Source: Aestuariivivens marinum
GTDB taxonomy: Bacteria > Bacteroidota > Bacteroidia > Flavobacteriales > Flavobacteriaceae
NCBI RefSeq assembly: GCF_022662175.1
Contig: NZ_JAKMCR010000001.1
Coordinates: 248,001-312,000, forward strand
Direction: 5' to 3'
Length of the DNA stretch: 64,000 nt
Within the stretch, counting starts at the first letter, position 1, and each line of letters starts with the position of its first letter. Below are positions 46,515 to 56,152 of this stretch, piece after piece. The translations under genes were made by a program, and so were the position numbers. The notes below the pieces were generated by a model. The model worked only from the letters and a program-made list of their open reading frames with translations. It ran no database searches and had not been told where the DNA came from.

Positions 46515-47339
46515 ATGAAACAATACCACGATTTAGTAAAGCACGTTTTAGAAAACGGAAACGAAAAAAATGATAGGACAGGAACGGGAACCAAAAGTGT
46601 TTTTGGTTATCAAATGCGTTTTGATTTGAGTGAAGGGTTTCCTATGGTCACTACAAAAAAATTGCATTTAAAATCAATCATTTATGAATTACTTTGGTTT
46701 TTAAAAGGGGATACCAATATTAACTATCTAACTGAAAATGGGGTACGAATCTGGAACGAATGGGCCGATGAAAATGGTAATTTGGGCCCTGTATACGGAC
46801 ACCAATGGCGCAACTGGAATAGTGATGACATTGATCAAATAAAAGAGGTTATCCATACCCTTAAAAACAATCCAAATAGCCGACGTATGTTAGTATCGGC
46901 ATGGAATCCATCTGTACTTCCAGACACATCAAAAAGCTTTAGTGATAATGTAGCCAATGGTAAAGCGGCATTACCGCCTTGCCATGCCTTTTTTCAGTTT
47001 TATGTAGCTAACGGCAAACTGTCCTGCCAATTATACCAGCGTAGTGCAGATATCTTTTTAGGTGTGCCGTTTAACATCGCTTCCTATGCCCTATTCACCA
47101 TGATGATGGCGCAGGTATGTGGCTATGAGACAGGGGAATTCATCCACACCTTTGGTGATGCCCATATATACAGCAACCATTATGAGCAATTGGAACTACA
47201 ACTATCAAGGGACATAAGACCTTTACCAAAAATGATTTTAAACCCAGAAGTAAAGGACATTTTCGCCTTTACGTTTGAAGATTTTACTTTAGTCGATTAT
47301 AACCCGCATCCCCATATCAAAGGGGTGGTGGCTGTGTAA
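46515..47339 (+). CDS. thyA: Thymidylate synthase
   Basis: 274 aa. Classical ThyA: nucleotide-binding ERT-like [12 protein letters not shown], catalytic Cys156 in [13 protein letters not shown], folate-site [19 protein letters not shown], and the C-terminal [11 protein letters not shown] ten-residue insertion (about 137-147, [13 protein letters not shown]) explains the extra length over E. coli ThyA (264). Methylates dUMP with methylene-THF, releasing DHF; the DHFR gene is 0.6 kb downstream. Own terminator follows. Confidence 0.96.
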   Translation: MKQYHDLVKHVLENGNEKNDRTGTGTKSVFGYQMRFDLSEGFPMVTTKKLHLKSIIYELLWFLKGDTNINYLTENGVRIWNEWADENGNLGPVYGHQWRNWNSDDIDQIKEVIHTLKNNPNSRRMLVSAWNPSVLPDTSKSFSDNVANGKAALPPCHAFFQFYVANGKLSCQLYQRSADIFLGVPFNIASYALFTMMMAQVCGYETGEFIHTFGDAHIYSNHYEQLELQLSRDIRPLPKMILNPEVKDIFAFTFEDFTLVDYNPHPHIKGVVAV

Positions 47340-47346
47340 AAAAGAG

Positions 47347-47371
47347 AAAGGCTTCCATTAGGGAAGCCTTT
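47347..47371 (+). terminator. Intrinsic terminator of thyA
   Basis: 10-bp stem AAAGGCTTCC / GGAAGCCTTT with a 5-nt loop, followed by AGTTTTTT. Directly after thyA; may also serve the convergent gene. Confidence 0.85.
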
Positions 47372-47393
47372 AGTTTTTTAATGAGATACATCA

Positions 47394-47690
47394 TTATACA
47401 GCTACTACACTATTTTCAGAGCCTGCATAATCATTCCAAGCATAAGCATCTGCATCACTGTCGTTAACATAGTCACCATCAACGATGTACTTGAATTCAT
47501 AAGAATTGTCTTTTTCCAAGTCAAGCGTCCCTTTAAAGGTTCCATTTTTTAATTTTTTTAAAGGTGCTTCTTTTGCATTCCAATCGTTAAAACTTCCAAC
47601 AACTGAAACTTTCTTAGCTTCTTCAGCTTCTATAGAAAAAGTTACTTTACATACCGGTTTACTTTTTAAGTATTGTTTTTTAATAGCCAT
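47394..47690 (-). CDS. Isoamylase-early-set (CBM48-like) domain protein
   Basis: 98 aa; the whole protein is one glycogen-binding/early-set domain: VSVVGSFNDWNAKEAPLKKLKNGTFKGTLDLEKDNSYEFKYIVDGDYVNDSDADAYAWNDY. The WN and aromatic residues of the sugar face are kept. No catalytic domain. In Bacteroidota such stand-alone proteins are common and their role is unclear; binding of glycogen or regulatory function is only a guess. Own promoter at 47721-47728. Confidence 0.85.
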   Translation of the reverse strand: MAIKKQYLKSKPVCKVTFSIEAEEAKKVSVVGSFNDWNAKEAPLKKLKNGTFKGTLDLEKDNSYEFKYIVDGDYVNDSDADAYAWNDYAGSENSVVAV

Positions 47691-47720
47691 AATTCCTTAT
47701 TTTAGACATTAAACATAGGG

Positions 47721-47728
47721 CAAATTTA
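47721..47728 (-). promoter_or_regulatory. -7 promoter element of the CBM48-like gene
   Basis: TAAATTTG on the minus strand (TAnnTTTG), 31 bp before the ATG. Confidence 0.45.
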
Positions 47729-47967
47729 CAATAAGAAGTGAGGCAACTCATACGCTATGATACTAAACCCTAAAGAATTATCAATTTCATAATATGCCTT
47801 TACATTAATTTAATGTTTAAAAAAATTTAAAGCTTAAATTATAAAATTAGCATACTGAAAATAGCCTTTTTATTGATTTACACAACCCTTAATAATTAAT
47901 TGATTCCCCAATTAGACTTAAGGAATTCGGTAAAATGTTCTAAATTTACAGCAATTAACCTAATAGT

Positions 47968-48879
47968 ATGTTTGGAAAAAAGAAACCAGAAATAAAGATT
48001 GATAAAGACCAATTAGAGCTTATAGAAAATGCTCAAAAACGGATTAGGCAGAAAAAATGGCTATACATACACTTTGTCGTTTTTCTTATTGGTACCATAT
48101 TGCTCATAATAAGCAATACGCTATTGGGTATTGGTAAAGAATATACCTTATTTGGTAAAGCATGGTTTCTTTATGCTATTTTATTATGGACTTTCTTTTT
48201 TCTATATCATGTTTTCAATGTGTTTATTACCAATAAATTTATGGGTAAACCTTGGGAAAAACGACAATTGGAAAAATTGGTTGCCAAACAACAGGAACGT
48301 ATTGAAAAACTAAAAGCTAATTTCATTAAAGATGAATCTGCAGCAGTAAAAAATGAATTGACAAACACTCAAAAGACTTCGAATAAAAAGCCTGAAATTA
48401 CAATTATTGCCGCAGCTGCCAAAAACAATGCTATTGGAAAGGACAATAAATTAATATGGCATTTGAGTGACGATTTAAAACGATTTAAAAACCTAACAAA
48501 TGGTCATTTTATTATAATGGGTCGCAAAACCTTTGAAAGCTTCCCTAAACCTTTACCCAATAGAACCCATGTAGTTATTACGAGGCAAGAAAACTATACT
48601 GTCCCTGACGGTGTTATTGTAGTAAACAATTTAGATGATGCTCTAGATGCTGCTAAAAATGATTCTCAACCTTTTATCATTGGAGGTGGAGAAATATATA
48701 ACCAAGCTATGGCTATTGCCGATAAAATTGAGCTTACCCGAGTACATGAAAATTTTGATGCAGACACCTACTTCCCAAATATTGATACAACCATTTGGAA
48801 AGAAATGGCACACACTTTGCATGACAAAGATGAAAACAACGACTATAAGTACTCCTTCATTACTTATAAACGTATATAA
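47968..48879 (+). CDS. folA: 2TM-domain / dihydrofolate reductase fusion
   Basis: 303 aa. Residues 1-120 are a 2TM domain (PF13239 type): a charged helix (about 10-30), TM1 at about 33-52, TM2 at about 66-88, then a coiled, basic helix (93-120). Residues 143-303 form a full-length DHFR: ITIIAAAAKNNAIGKDNKLIWHLSDDL (acidic catalytic residue Asp169), FIIMGRKTFESFPKPLPNRTHVVITR, FIIGGGEIYNQAM. DHFR is normally a soluble 160-aa protein; here it is tethered to the membrane. Reading frame is continuous, so this is a true fusion. 11 bp before the DUF6340 gene. Confidence 0.9.
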   Translation: MFGKKKPEIKIDKDQLELIENAQKRIRQKKWLYIHFVVFLIGTILLIISNTLLGIGKEYTLFGKAWFLYAILLWTFFFLYHVFNVFITNKFMGKPWEKRQLEKLVAKQQERIEKLKANFIKDESAAVKNELTNTQKTSNKKPEITIIAAAAKNNAIGKDNKLIWHLSDDLKRFKNLTNGHFIIMGRKTFESFPKPLPNRTHVVITRQENYTVPDGVIVVNNLDDALDAAKNDSQPFIIGGGEIYNQAMAIADKIELTRVHENFDADTYFPNIDTTIWKEMAHTLHDKDENNDYKYSFITYKRI

Positions 48880-48890
48880 ACAAAGCTATT

Positions 48891-49946
48891 ATGGAAACCA
48901 AGCCCCTACAAAAAATGTTTCCCTTTTTATGTATTATTTTGCTCATGGTTAGTTGCGCTTCGACTAACAGATTAACCATAAGCGTCACTGAACCAGCCCC
49001 TGTAAGCATACCAAAAAACATTAGCAGGGTGGGTATCTTAAACCGATTTAACAATACCTCAGATAATGTTATAAGTAAAATTGATGAAGTCTTCTCTGCT
49101 GAAGGCAAAAACTTTGACCGAGACGCATCAAACAAGGTTATTGAAGGCTTAAACGAATTACTGAAACAACAAGACCGATTTGATGTTGTTATTGTAAACG
49201 ATTCATTGTTAGTTTCAAACAATACTGTAGATTTCCCAACAGCTTTAACTTGGGATACAGTAGAACAATTGTGTAAAGCTAGCGATGTGGATGTACTTTA
49301 CGTTTTATCCTTTTTTGATACCGATTCCAAAATAAGCTATAACACAAAACAAGCCTTTTCACAAAATGTACTGGGTGTAAAAATTCCTGTTTTAGAACAC
49401 CATGCTACGGCAAACACCCTTATAAAAGGTGGTTTTAAAATTTATGACCCTACCAACCGATTGATTTTGGATTCATTTTCATTCTCTAAAGGGATTACCA
49501 CTTCAGGGAAAGGCATAAATCCTGCCAAGGCACTCGAGGCTCTTAAAATGCGAAAAGACCTTGTTATGGATGCTAGCAGGCTCATTGGAGAAAACTACGC
49601 ATTAAGCATTGTACCTTACAGAACCAGAGTGGCCCGAGACTATTTTGTAAAGGGCACAGATCAATTTGAAATAGCCAAACGCAAGGCCCAAACAGGAGAT
49701 TGGGATGGTGCTGCACTTCATTGGGAAAGGGAACTTGCTAACCCTAAATCCAAAATCGCAGGGCGCGCTTGTTACAATATGGCAATAATCAATGAAATTA
49801 ATGGCGATATAGAGACTGCTATTGAATGGGCATCAAAAGCTTATAGTGATTACAATAACAAAGAAGCATTGCGATACTTAAATATTCTTAAGTATCGGGT
49901 ATCACAAAACCAAAGGCTGGCAGAACAAAATTACAATACATTTTAG
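48891..49946 (+). CDS. DUF6340 family lipoprotein
   Basis: 351 aa. A lipobox (LLMVSC) lies at about residue 22 of a start at METKPLQKMFPF; a start at Met9 (48915) would give a more usual signal. The mature part has VSIPKNISRVGILNRFNN, a Rossmann-like beta pattern, and a TPR-like C-terminal end (GDWDGAALHWERELANPKSKIAGRACYNMAIINEINGDIETAIEWASKAY). Function unknown. It may share a transcript with the DHFR fusion upstream. Assignment to DUF6340 is by general resemblance. Confidence 0.65.
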   Translation: METKPLQKMFPFLCIILLMVSCASTNRLTISVTEPAPVSIPKNISRVGILNRFNNTSDNVISKIDEVFSAEGKNFDRDASNKVIEGLNELLKQQDRFDVVIVNDSLLVSNNTVDFPTALTWDTVEQLCKASDVDVLYVLSFFDTDSKISYNTKQAFSQNVLGVKIPVLEHHATANTLIKGGFKIYDPTNRLILDSFSFSKGITTSGKGINPAKALEALKMRKDLVMDASRLIGENYALSIVPYRTRVARDYFVKGTDQFEIAKRKAQTGDWDGAALHWERELANPKSKIAGRACYNMAIINEINGDIETAIEWASKAYSDYNNKEALRYLNILKYRVSQNQRLAEQNYNTF

Positions 49947-49989
49947 TTCTAATTTATTCCTATTTTTCTAATGAGAAACGGCTAGGCTT

Positions 49990-50043
49990 GTACATGTTTT
50001 TTTTCATTTATACCAGAATTTATAAATAAAAAAAAACATGTAC
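49990..50043. promoter_or_regulatory. 23-bp inverted repeat overlapping the fabD promoter
   Basis: Arms 49990-50012 and 50021-50043 (GTACATGTTTTTTTTC... / ...AAAAAAAACATGTAC) are 22 of 23 complementary, with an 8-nt spacer. The right arm enters the fabD -7 element (50041-50048). Candidate operator, or terminator for the upstream lipoprotein gene. Confidence 0.6.
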
Positions 50044-50048
50044 TTTTG
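50041..50048 (+). promoter_or_regulatory. -7 promoter element of fabD
   Basis: TACTTTTG, an exact TAnnTTTG match, 21 bp before the ATG. Confidence 0.55.
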
Positions 50049-50069
50049 CTGCACTAAAAATGAACTAAA

Positions 50070-50963
50070 ATGAACGCATATATATTTCCTGGTCAAGGTG
50101 CCCAATTTACAGGCATGGGGTTGGATCTTTATGAGAATTCACCTCTAGCACAAGAGCTGTTTGAACAAGCCAACCATATTCTTGGTTTTAATATTACTGA
50201 TATTATGTTTGAGGGCTCTGCAGAAGACCTTAAAGAAACCAAAGTTACCCAGCCAGCTATATTTTTACATTCTGTTATTTTAGCTAAAACATTAGGAAAT
50301 AGCTTTAAACCTGATATGGTTGCTGGTCATTCTCTTGGTGAGTTTTCTGCATTAGTAGCTAATGGCTCTTTAAATTTTGAAGATGGTTTAAAATTGGTTT
50401 CCCAGCGTGCTTTGGCCATGCAAAAAGCATGTGAACTGCAACCAAGTACTATGGCCGCCGTTTTGGGCTTGGATGATGACATTGTTGAAAAAATCTGTGC
50501 TACTACTGAAGGTGTTGTGGTTGCTGCTAATTACAACTGCCCAGGACAATTGGTCATCTCTGGAGAAATTGAAGCTATCAATAAAGCCTGTGAATCCTTA
50601 AAGGCAGAAGGTGCCAGACGAGCTTTAGTTTTACCTGTTGGAGGTGCTTTTCATTCTCCATTAATGGAACCAGCCAGAGAAGAGCTTGCAGCAGCTATTG
50701 AAAGCACAGCGTTCAAAACACCAAACTGTCCTATTTACCAAAACGTGACTGCGAATGCGGTTACTGATTCCTCTGCCATTAAAGCAAACTTAATTTCACA
50801 ATTAACTGCTCCAGTACGTTGGACACAATCTGTACAACAGATGATTACCGATGGTGCCACTTTATTTACTGAAGTAGGTCCTGGTAAGGTATTGCAAGGT
50901 TTGGTTAAAAAAATAAACCGGGAAGCAGAAACCGTTTCGGCAACTTTTGAAATGAATGCCTAG
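50070..50963 (+). CDS. fabD: Malonyl-CoA-ACP transacylase
   Basis: 297 aa. Acyl-transferase fold: FPGQGAQFTGMG (residues 5-16), nucleophile Ser in VAGHSLGEFSALV, then QRALAMQ, and the second active-site His in GGAFHSPLM. Loads malonyl onto ACP for fatty-acid synthesis. Start at the ATG of MNAYIFPGQGAQ. Its TAG stop is followed directly by the lspA ATG, so the pair is cotranscribed. Confidence 0.95.
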   Translation: MNAYIFPGQGAQFTGMGLDLYENSPLAQELFEQANHILGFNITDIMFEGSAEDLKETKVTQPAIFLHSVILAKTLGNSFKPDMVAGHSLGEFSALVANGSLNFEDGLKLVSQRALAMQKACELQPSTMAAVLGLDDDIVEKICATTEGVVVAANYNCPGQLVISGEIEAINKACESLKAEGARRALVLPVGGAFHSPLMEPAREELAAAIESTAFKTPNCPIYQNVTANAVTDSSAIKANLISQLTAPVRWTQSVQQMITDGATLFTEVGPGKVLQGLVKKINREAETVSATFEMNA

Positions 50964-51452
50964 ATGAAGTTATCCAATCGAAATATTTTTATTATTGCTT
51001 CAATAATAATAACTATAGTTATAGACCAAATTACTAAAGTTATTGTTAGGGCTTCTATCGAAAAAAATGAAGTTATCCCTGTAATTGGTAACTTTTTTTC
51101 ACTGCATAACGTAGAGAATGAAGGGGCTTTTTTGGGTATGGGAAGTGAATTAAATGAACCTTTACGTGTTATTTTATTACTCATTTTACCCGTTGTAGTA
51201 TTAGGTTTTGTCTTGCGCTATATCATTAAAGACAAAGCTTTGGATAAATGGTCTTTATTTGCCTTTTCTGCTATTATTGGAGGTGGTATTGCAAATGTTT
51301 TTGACCGAATAGCCTTCGGGTCGGTAACCGATTTTCTATTTATTAAGCTTACAGATGTTCTAAGAACAGGGATTTTTAATATGGCCGATATGTTTGTTAC
51401 CACTGGAATGGCTATTTTAATTATAGTTAATTTTAAAAAAGATAAAAAATAA
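50964..51452 (+). CDS. lspA: Signal peptidase II (lipoprotein signal peptidase)
   Basis: 162 aa, four TM helices. Catalytic Asp pair in NVFDRIAFGSVTDFLF and FNMADMFVTTG; the N-terminal TM carries IVIDQITKVIVR. Cleaves prolipoproteins, which suits the many lipoproteins here. Starts on the base after the fabD stop; its own stop overlaps the SusD terminator. Confidence 0.95.
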   Translation: MKLSNRNIFIIASIIITIVIDQITKVIVRASIEKNEVIPVIGNFFSLHNVENEGAFLGMGSELNEPLRVILLLILPVVVLGFVLRYIIKDKALDKWSLFAFSAIIGGGIANVFDRIAFGSVTDFLFIKLTDVLRTGIFNMADMFVTTGMAILIIVNFKKDKK

Positions 51453-51488
51453 CAAGCCACCCAAAACCAAACTTGGACGGCTTGTTAT
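51449..51488 (-). terminator. Intrinsic terminator of the susD-like gene
   Basis: 10-bp stem ATAACAAGCC / GGCTTGTTAT, followed by TTTTTTATC on the minus strand. Overlaps the lspA stop codon, so lspA probably shares it. Confidence 0.75.
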
Positions 51489-51497
51489 GAACGTTGG

Positions 51498-53069
51498 TTA
51501 ATTAAACGTTGGTATAAAAGAATCGTCAGTTCGTTCTGGCTTAGCCGCTAAATTGTAATGTGGCACCCTTCCCGATGGGTCTGCATCGGTTCCGCCCAAA
51601 GTATATAATGCTTCAGATAGCACTTCCAATTCGGTTGCAGGTACTGGTAAATGTCTAAAGGTTCCTACTTGCAGTTGATTAATCCTTCTCCTATCAAAAT
51701 ACCCACTTCCAACAGCGGTATTAAATAACTCTATAAAACGCTCGTAGAATATGGCATCAAGTATATCTTGTTGCATTGCATCCGATGGCAAATCGGCTAA
51801 TCCTCCTCTAGCCGTCCTCGAACCAGCATTAATATCGGCAATGGCTCCAGACAAATCATTAGTACGTGCTTTGGCCTCAGCCATTAACAATCTGTTATCC
51901 TCAAAAGTAAAAGTCTTGATCTGTTTTGCATCAGCACCGTCAGAAAAGGTTGGGTCGTTTTGGAATCGCGTATGGATATAATGCGAATAATGAAATCTAC
52001 CCCTTTCCGACCTAAATAAAATATCGGATCTAAATTCAAAATCCCTACCGGGACCAACCCTAGCGTCGTTGGTGGTCATCTGTGGATTATCTAATGTAGA
52101 ACCTGAACCGGCAGGGAAAAATTCGGGCTGACTTGGGTCTAACAAATGTACAATCCGCATATCCAACCGTGCACCAAAAGGTCCAAAGCCATTGGGCGAA
52201 TCCATTAATACATTGGCATTGTTCCACCAACTGATACCGTTATCTCCGGTTGGCCCGAAATCTGCTGTGATACCATTTTCAGTTAGGGTTTTAACTTGGT
52301 TCCAATCCACCGCGTTGGTTTCGGTCATATCCCTAGCCGATTGCACCATGAACCTAGCCTTATAGGAGTTGCACAATTTTATTAGTTCTGACGAAGGCAA
52401 TGAAACTCCGTTAATGACCGTATTAGGGATTTCAAAACTGTTGGAATTGGCCAATTGAATCACTTTATCTAAATCTGCAATTGCTAATGCAATCAAATCT
52501 TGGTAAGGAACAAATTCCAATTTTTGGGAAAGATCTGTATTCTCATCAACCGAAAATCCTTTTTCAAATAAAAGTCCCAAATTTCCATAAGAAAGCCCTC
52601 TAAGTAGATACGCTGCCGCTGAAACCATAGGTGTATTATCGGTACCTGCAACTACCCAAGTCACTCCATTATTATTTATGGCACCCAAAACGTCATTAGC
52701 AGACGATATGGCACCATAACATCCTTGCCATGGTTGTTCCAATACACTAACATCTGCCCATGATGCGGCATTGATAATTGGGTTTCTAGGTTCGGCTGAC
52801 AATACACGCATCCCAAAATTACCCCAAGAACAAGTGGCAATATCACCGGCTACGGCCAAAGGCGGGTAAAGATCCCTACTCGTAGATTGCCACCAAGTAA
52901 CAAATCCGCCGCTCACTACCCCTATTAAATCTGAACCATTAGCGATAACTTGATTCCTATCGGGGTTATTCGAATTTACAACATTATCAATCTCATTGCT
53001 ACATGAAAAAAACAGCAACAAGAAATTGGCAAAAACCAATTGTAATTTTATAATATTATTTTTTTTCAT
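51498..53069 (-). CDS. RagB/SusD family nutrient-binding outer-membrane lipoprotein
   Basis: 523 aa from the ATG at 53069; the frame is open to a TTG at 53075. Lipoprotein signal ends FFSC (Cys23). SusD-like TPR-type helices: VLEQPWQGCYGAISSANDVLGAI, LRGLSYGNLGLLFEKG, LPSSELIKLCNSYKARFMVQSARD, and a C-terminal DAIFYERFIELFNTAVGSGYFDRRRINQLQ. Binds a glycan or other ligand at the cell surface for the SusC-like partner, encoded upstream with a short gap. No carbohydrate-active enzyme is adjacent, so the ligand cannot be predicted. Confidence 0.92.
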   Translation of the reverse strand: MKKNNIIKLQLVFANFLLLFFSCSNEIDNVVNSNNPDRNQVIANGSDLIGVVSGGFVTWWQSTSRDLYPPLAVAGDIATCSWGNFGMRVLSAEPRNPIINAASWADVSVLEQPWQGCYGAISSANDVLGAINNNGVTWVVAGTDNTPMVSAAAYLLRGLSYGNLGLLFEKGFSVDENTDLSQKLEFVPYQDLIALAIADLDKVIQLANSNSFEIPNTVINGVSLPSSELIKLCNSYKARFMVQSARDMTETNAVDWNQVKTLTENGITADFGPTGDNGISWWNNANVLMDSPNGFGPFGARLDMRIVHLLDPSQPEFFPAGSGSTLDNPQMTTNDARVGPGRDFEFRSDILFRSERGRFHYSHYIHTRFQNDPTFSDGADAKQIKTFTFEDNRLLMAEAKARTNDLSGAIADINAGSRTARGGLADLPSDAMQQDILDAIFYERFIELFNTAVGSGYFDRRRINQLQVGTFRHLPVPATELEVLSEALYTLGGTDADPSGRVPHYNLAAKPERTDDSFIPTFN

Positions 53070-53080
53070 TTTCAATTTTT

Positions 53081-56000
53081 TTAAAAGGTTAATTGTACAG
53101 AAAAACTAAATGTTCTTGTTGAAGGATATGGGAAATTATCAATCTTAAAAACATTAGGATCACCTCCAGGGGTATTCACATCACTACCAATACCATCTGT
53201 ATCCCTAGACGTTAAATTAGCTCTGTTAGTTTCAGATTGCGTTGTGATTTCAGGATCAAAACCAGAGTAATTTGTAATGGTAAATAGGTTCCTTCCAACA
53301 AAGCCAAACTTGACATTGTTGACAAAGTTTCCAACGTTTCCTAGCGCATCACCTTTAAGAGTGTAATAAAGTGAAAGTTCTCTTAACTTAACAAAAGTAC
53401 CATCCTCTACAAAAGCAGAGCTCGCCAAATTGGTATTGTATAAACCTTGGAAAAAGTTATACGGCAAGCCACTGGTAATATCTAAATGTCTACCATCCCT
53501 ATATAACCACTGCTTGGTTTTATTATAAATATCGCCACCCTGTTTCCAATCGACAAGAGCATAAAATGCTAAATTTTTATACTTTAAAGTGGTATTGAAT
53601 GCCATTCTAAAATCTGGCGTAATATCACCCATAACAAAGAATTCATTACCTCCACTATCTACTTGTTTTACAGCTGTACTTCCTGTAGCGGCATCAACCA
53701 CATAACCAAACTCATTAATGGCATAGTTATTAGGATCCAACCCAGTAGGCAAATCGGACAAACTTCTAATAAATATATTACCGTACATGACACCAAAATT
53801 TTGACCTTGCTCAATTCTAAACAATGTCGTTTCCTGTGCTCCAGGCCCAGTTAAGTATGATGGAACATCTAGACGACTAATCTTTTGTTTGGATTTGTCC
53901 CAAATAATGCCCAAATCCCATGAAAAATCATCATTTTTTATAATATTGGCATTAAGAGACGCCTCATAGGTGGTGGCGTCTATTTCACCTGCATTACGCC
54001 ACTGTGCTCCAAAACCAGTTGCTGCCGATAAGGGTACTCTTAAAATTTGATCATCGGTTTTTGCTTTCACATAATTGAATTCAAAAGAAAAACGATCCAA
54101 GAAATCCACATTAATACCAAGTTCCAACTCTCCAGTTTTTGCAGGTTTTAATTCATTATTTCCTAAAGTGGATTTGGTAGGAGATCCATTTTGCAAAGCA
54201 AAAGTTTCAAAACGCATTTCGTATGTTGGCCTAATACCGGCAGTACCATAAGAACCTCGCAATTTTAATTCCTGAATGCTAGGGATTTCTATATCTTCTG
54301 TTATACGATAGGCCAAACTTGTTCTAAAATAGTTTGCCCATCTGGTATCCGGACCAAATAAAGAAGAACCTTCACGTCTTATAACACCACTAAATATGTA
54401 TTTCTTTTGATAATCGAAATCTGCAACAGCAAAATAACTGTCCGTTAAAATTTCTTGGGTGGCCGAAGAGACAGAAGGTCTATCTGAAATATTATCTAAA
54501 GAACGGATATCGGATACAGCAAGATTATACCCTTCTGCATTATTAAATTCATTAATATAGCGTTCATGCAGATAACTCAATCTTAAGCTTAGGTTATAAT
54601 CATCATCAGCTCCAAAAGATTTGGTTATTAAACTGTTGAACCTAATGTTTTGAGCCCTACCATTAAATGTTGATCGCTGAATAAATCCAATATTCTGTGC
54701 TTGTCCATCTGGACTGGCTGACAAATACCCCTTAGGGATATAATCTTCAAAGGCGTTGTTTTCGAAGTCTACTGAATAGGCACCGTTTAACTTTAACCAA
54801 GGCAATACCTGATAGTCTAAGGATACATTGCCTAAAAATCGGTTTCTCTTTTCAACCAAATCCCTATTGGCCAATTCATATAGAGGATTATAAATGTTTG
54901 GATCGAACGTATTACTATCAAAATTGTAAGGTGATCCATCTTCTTCATTCAGTGCTTGCCAATCGTAAATAGGCTCCGTAATCAAGGCTTCGAACAAAGG
55001 ATTTTCAGAGGTTGTACCTCCATTTATGGATGCATCCCTATTGGAATTACTATAGAAGAATGATGTTTTTAATTTAATTTTTTCTGAAATGGTATTATCC
55101 AAGTTCAACCTAAAATTATCTCTTCTATAGTCCTCTACTAACGCTAATATACCTTCATCCTGAAGTCTTTGATAAGAAAATAGATACCTAGCATTTTCAT
55201 TTCCTCCAGTAACAGAGGCATAATGTGTATTATAAATCCCCGTTTCAAAAACTTCACCTTGATAGTCGTAATTAGTTCCTGGGTAAGGGTTATCGGATAA
55301 ACCATCTGCATCTACTTCTCGTGAGCCACTAGTTAAATCGAATGCAGAAGCATCAGCCGTTAACTTAAAGCGGTGTGTTGTTGCTAAATCATACTTATCG
55401 AGTATATTTTTCCAACCAAGTTCCGTTCTATAAGTCACATTAACCTTGTTATTTCCTTTTCCTCTTTTAGTGAAAATCTGAATAACCCCATTGGAAGCCC
55501 TAGACCCATATAAAGAAGCTCCCGCAGCGCCCTTGGCTACTTCAATTCTATCAATATCTTCAGTGTTAATATCGGCCAATCCACCTTCCAAAATAACGCC
55601 ATCAACAATAACTAAAGGATCTTGTCCTGTGGCCAATGAGTTAGCTGTTCTCAATTGAATAGACACATTACTGCCTGGATTACCCCCTGAAGGCGTCACA
55701 GACAAACCAGCAATTTTACCTTGCAATGCTGAAGCGGCATCGGTTGCAGGAACATTCTCCAAAAGATCATTTTTAACCTGCCCAACCGAGAAACTTAGTT
55801 CTTTTGTTGATTTTCCTTGGGCACTACCTATTACAACCACTTCTTCCAAAGACTCGGCATCTTCTGTTAAGGTAACATCAATGGTATTTGATGAGCTAAC
55901 AGCAATTTCTTGGGTAGTATAGCCCACAAAACTAAAGACTAGTGTTTGTCCTTGTCTAGTTTGAATGGAATAATTACCATCGAAATCAGTTGAAGTACCT

Positions 56001-56152
56001 GTAGTAGTACCTTTAATTAAAACGGTTGTCCCTGGCAATGGTAATCCATTTCCATCTGAAACCTTACCCGTAACCGTTTTTTCTTGTGCAAAAGAAAATT
56101 GCACAGCTAACGCTAGGAACAGTGCCAGCATTCTGTGAAACTTTGTTTTCAT
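53081..56152 (-). CDS. SusC/RagA family TonB-linked outer-membrane protein
   Basis: 1023 aa. Signal peptide (1-22), CarboxypepD_reg-like domain (about 26-110, KTVTGKVSDGNGLPLPGTTVLIKGTTTGTSTDFDGNYSI), TonB-box-like EEVVVIG (about 103-109), plug domain (about 115-235, DAASALQGKIAGLSVTPSGGNPGSNVSIQLRT, VVDGVILEGG), then the 22-strand barrel ending FSFSVQLTF. Imports a ligand delivered by SusD. Twelve bp before susD on the same strand. Confidence 0.95.
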   Translation of the reverse strand: MKTKFHRMLALFLALAVQFSFAQEKTVTGKVSDGNGLPLPGTTVLIKGTTTGTSTDFDGNYSIQTRQGQTLVFSFVGYTTQEIAVSSSNTIDVTLTEDAESLEEVVVIGSAQGKSTKELSFSVGQVKNDLLENVPATDAASALQGKIAGLSVTPSGGNPGSNVSIQLRTANSLATGQDPLVIVDGVILEGGLADINTEDIDRIEVAKGAAGASLYGSRASNGVIQIFTKRGKGNNKVNVTYRTELGWKNILDKYDLATTHRFKLTADASAFDLTSGSREVDADGLSDNPYPGTNYDYQGEVFETGIYNTHYASVTGGNENARYLFSYQRLQDEGILALVEDYRRDNFRLNLDNTISEKIKLKTSFFYSNSNRDASINGGTTSENPLFEALITEPIYDWQALNEEDGSPYNFDSNTFDPNIYNPLYELANRDLVEKRNRFLGNVSLDYQVLPWLKLNGAYSVDFENNAFEDYIPKGYLSASPDGQAQNIGFIQRSTFNGRAQNIRFNSLITKSFGADDDYNLSLRLSYLHERYINEFNNAEGYNLAVSDIRSLDNISDRPSVSSATQEILTDSYFAVADFDYQKKYIFSGVIRREGSSLFGPDTRWANYFRTSLAYRITEDIEIPSIQELKLRGSYGTAGIRPTYEMRFETFALQNGSPTKSTLGNNELKPAKTGELELGINVDFLDRFSFEFNYVKAKTDDQILRVPLSAATGFGAQWRNAGEIDATTYEASLNANIIKNDDFSWDLGIIWDKSKQKISRLDVPSYLTGPGAQETTLFRIEQGQNFGVMYGNIFIRSLSDLPTGLDPNNYAINEFGYVVDAATGSTAVKQVDSGGNEFFVMGDITPDFRMAFNTTLKYKNLAFYALVDWKQGGDIYNKTKQWLYRDGRHLDITSGLPYNFFQGLYNTNLASSAFVEDGTFVKLRELSLYYTLKGDALGNVGNFVNNVKFGFVGRNLFTITNYSGFDPEITTQSETNRANLTSRDTDGIGSDVNTPGGDPNVFKIDNFPYPSTRTFSFSVQLTF

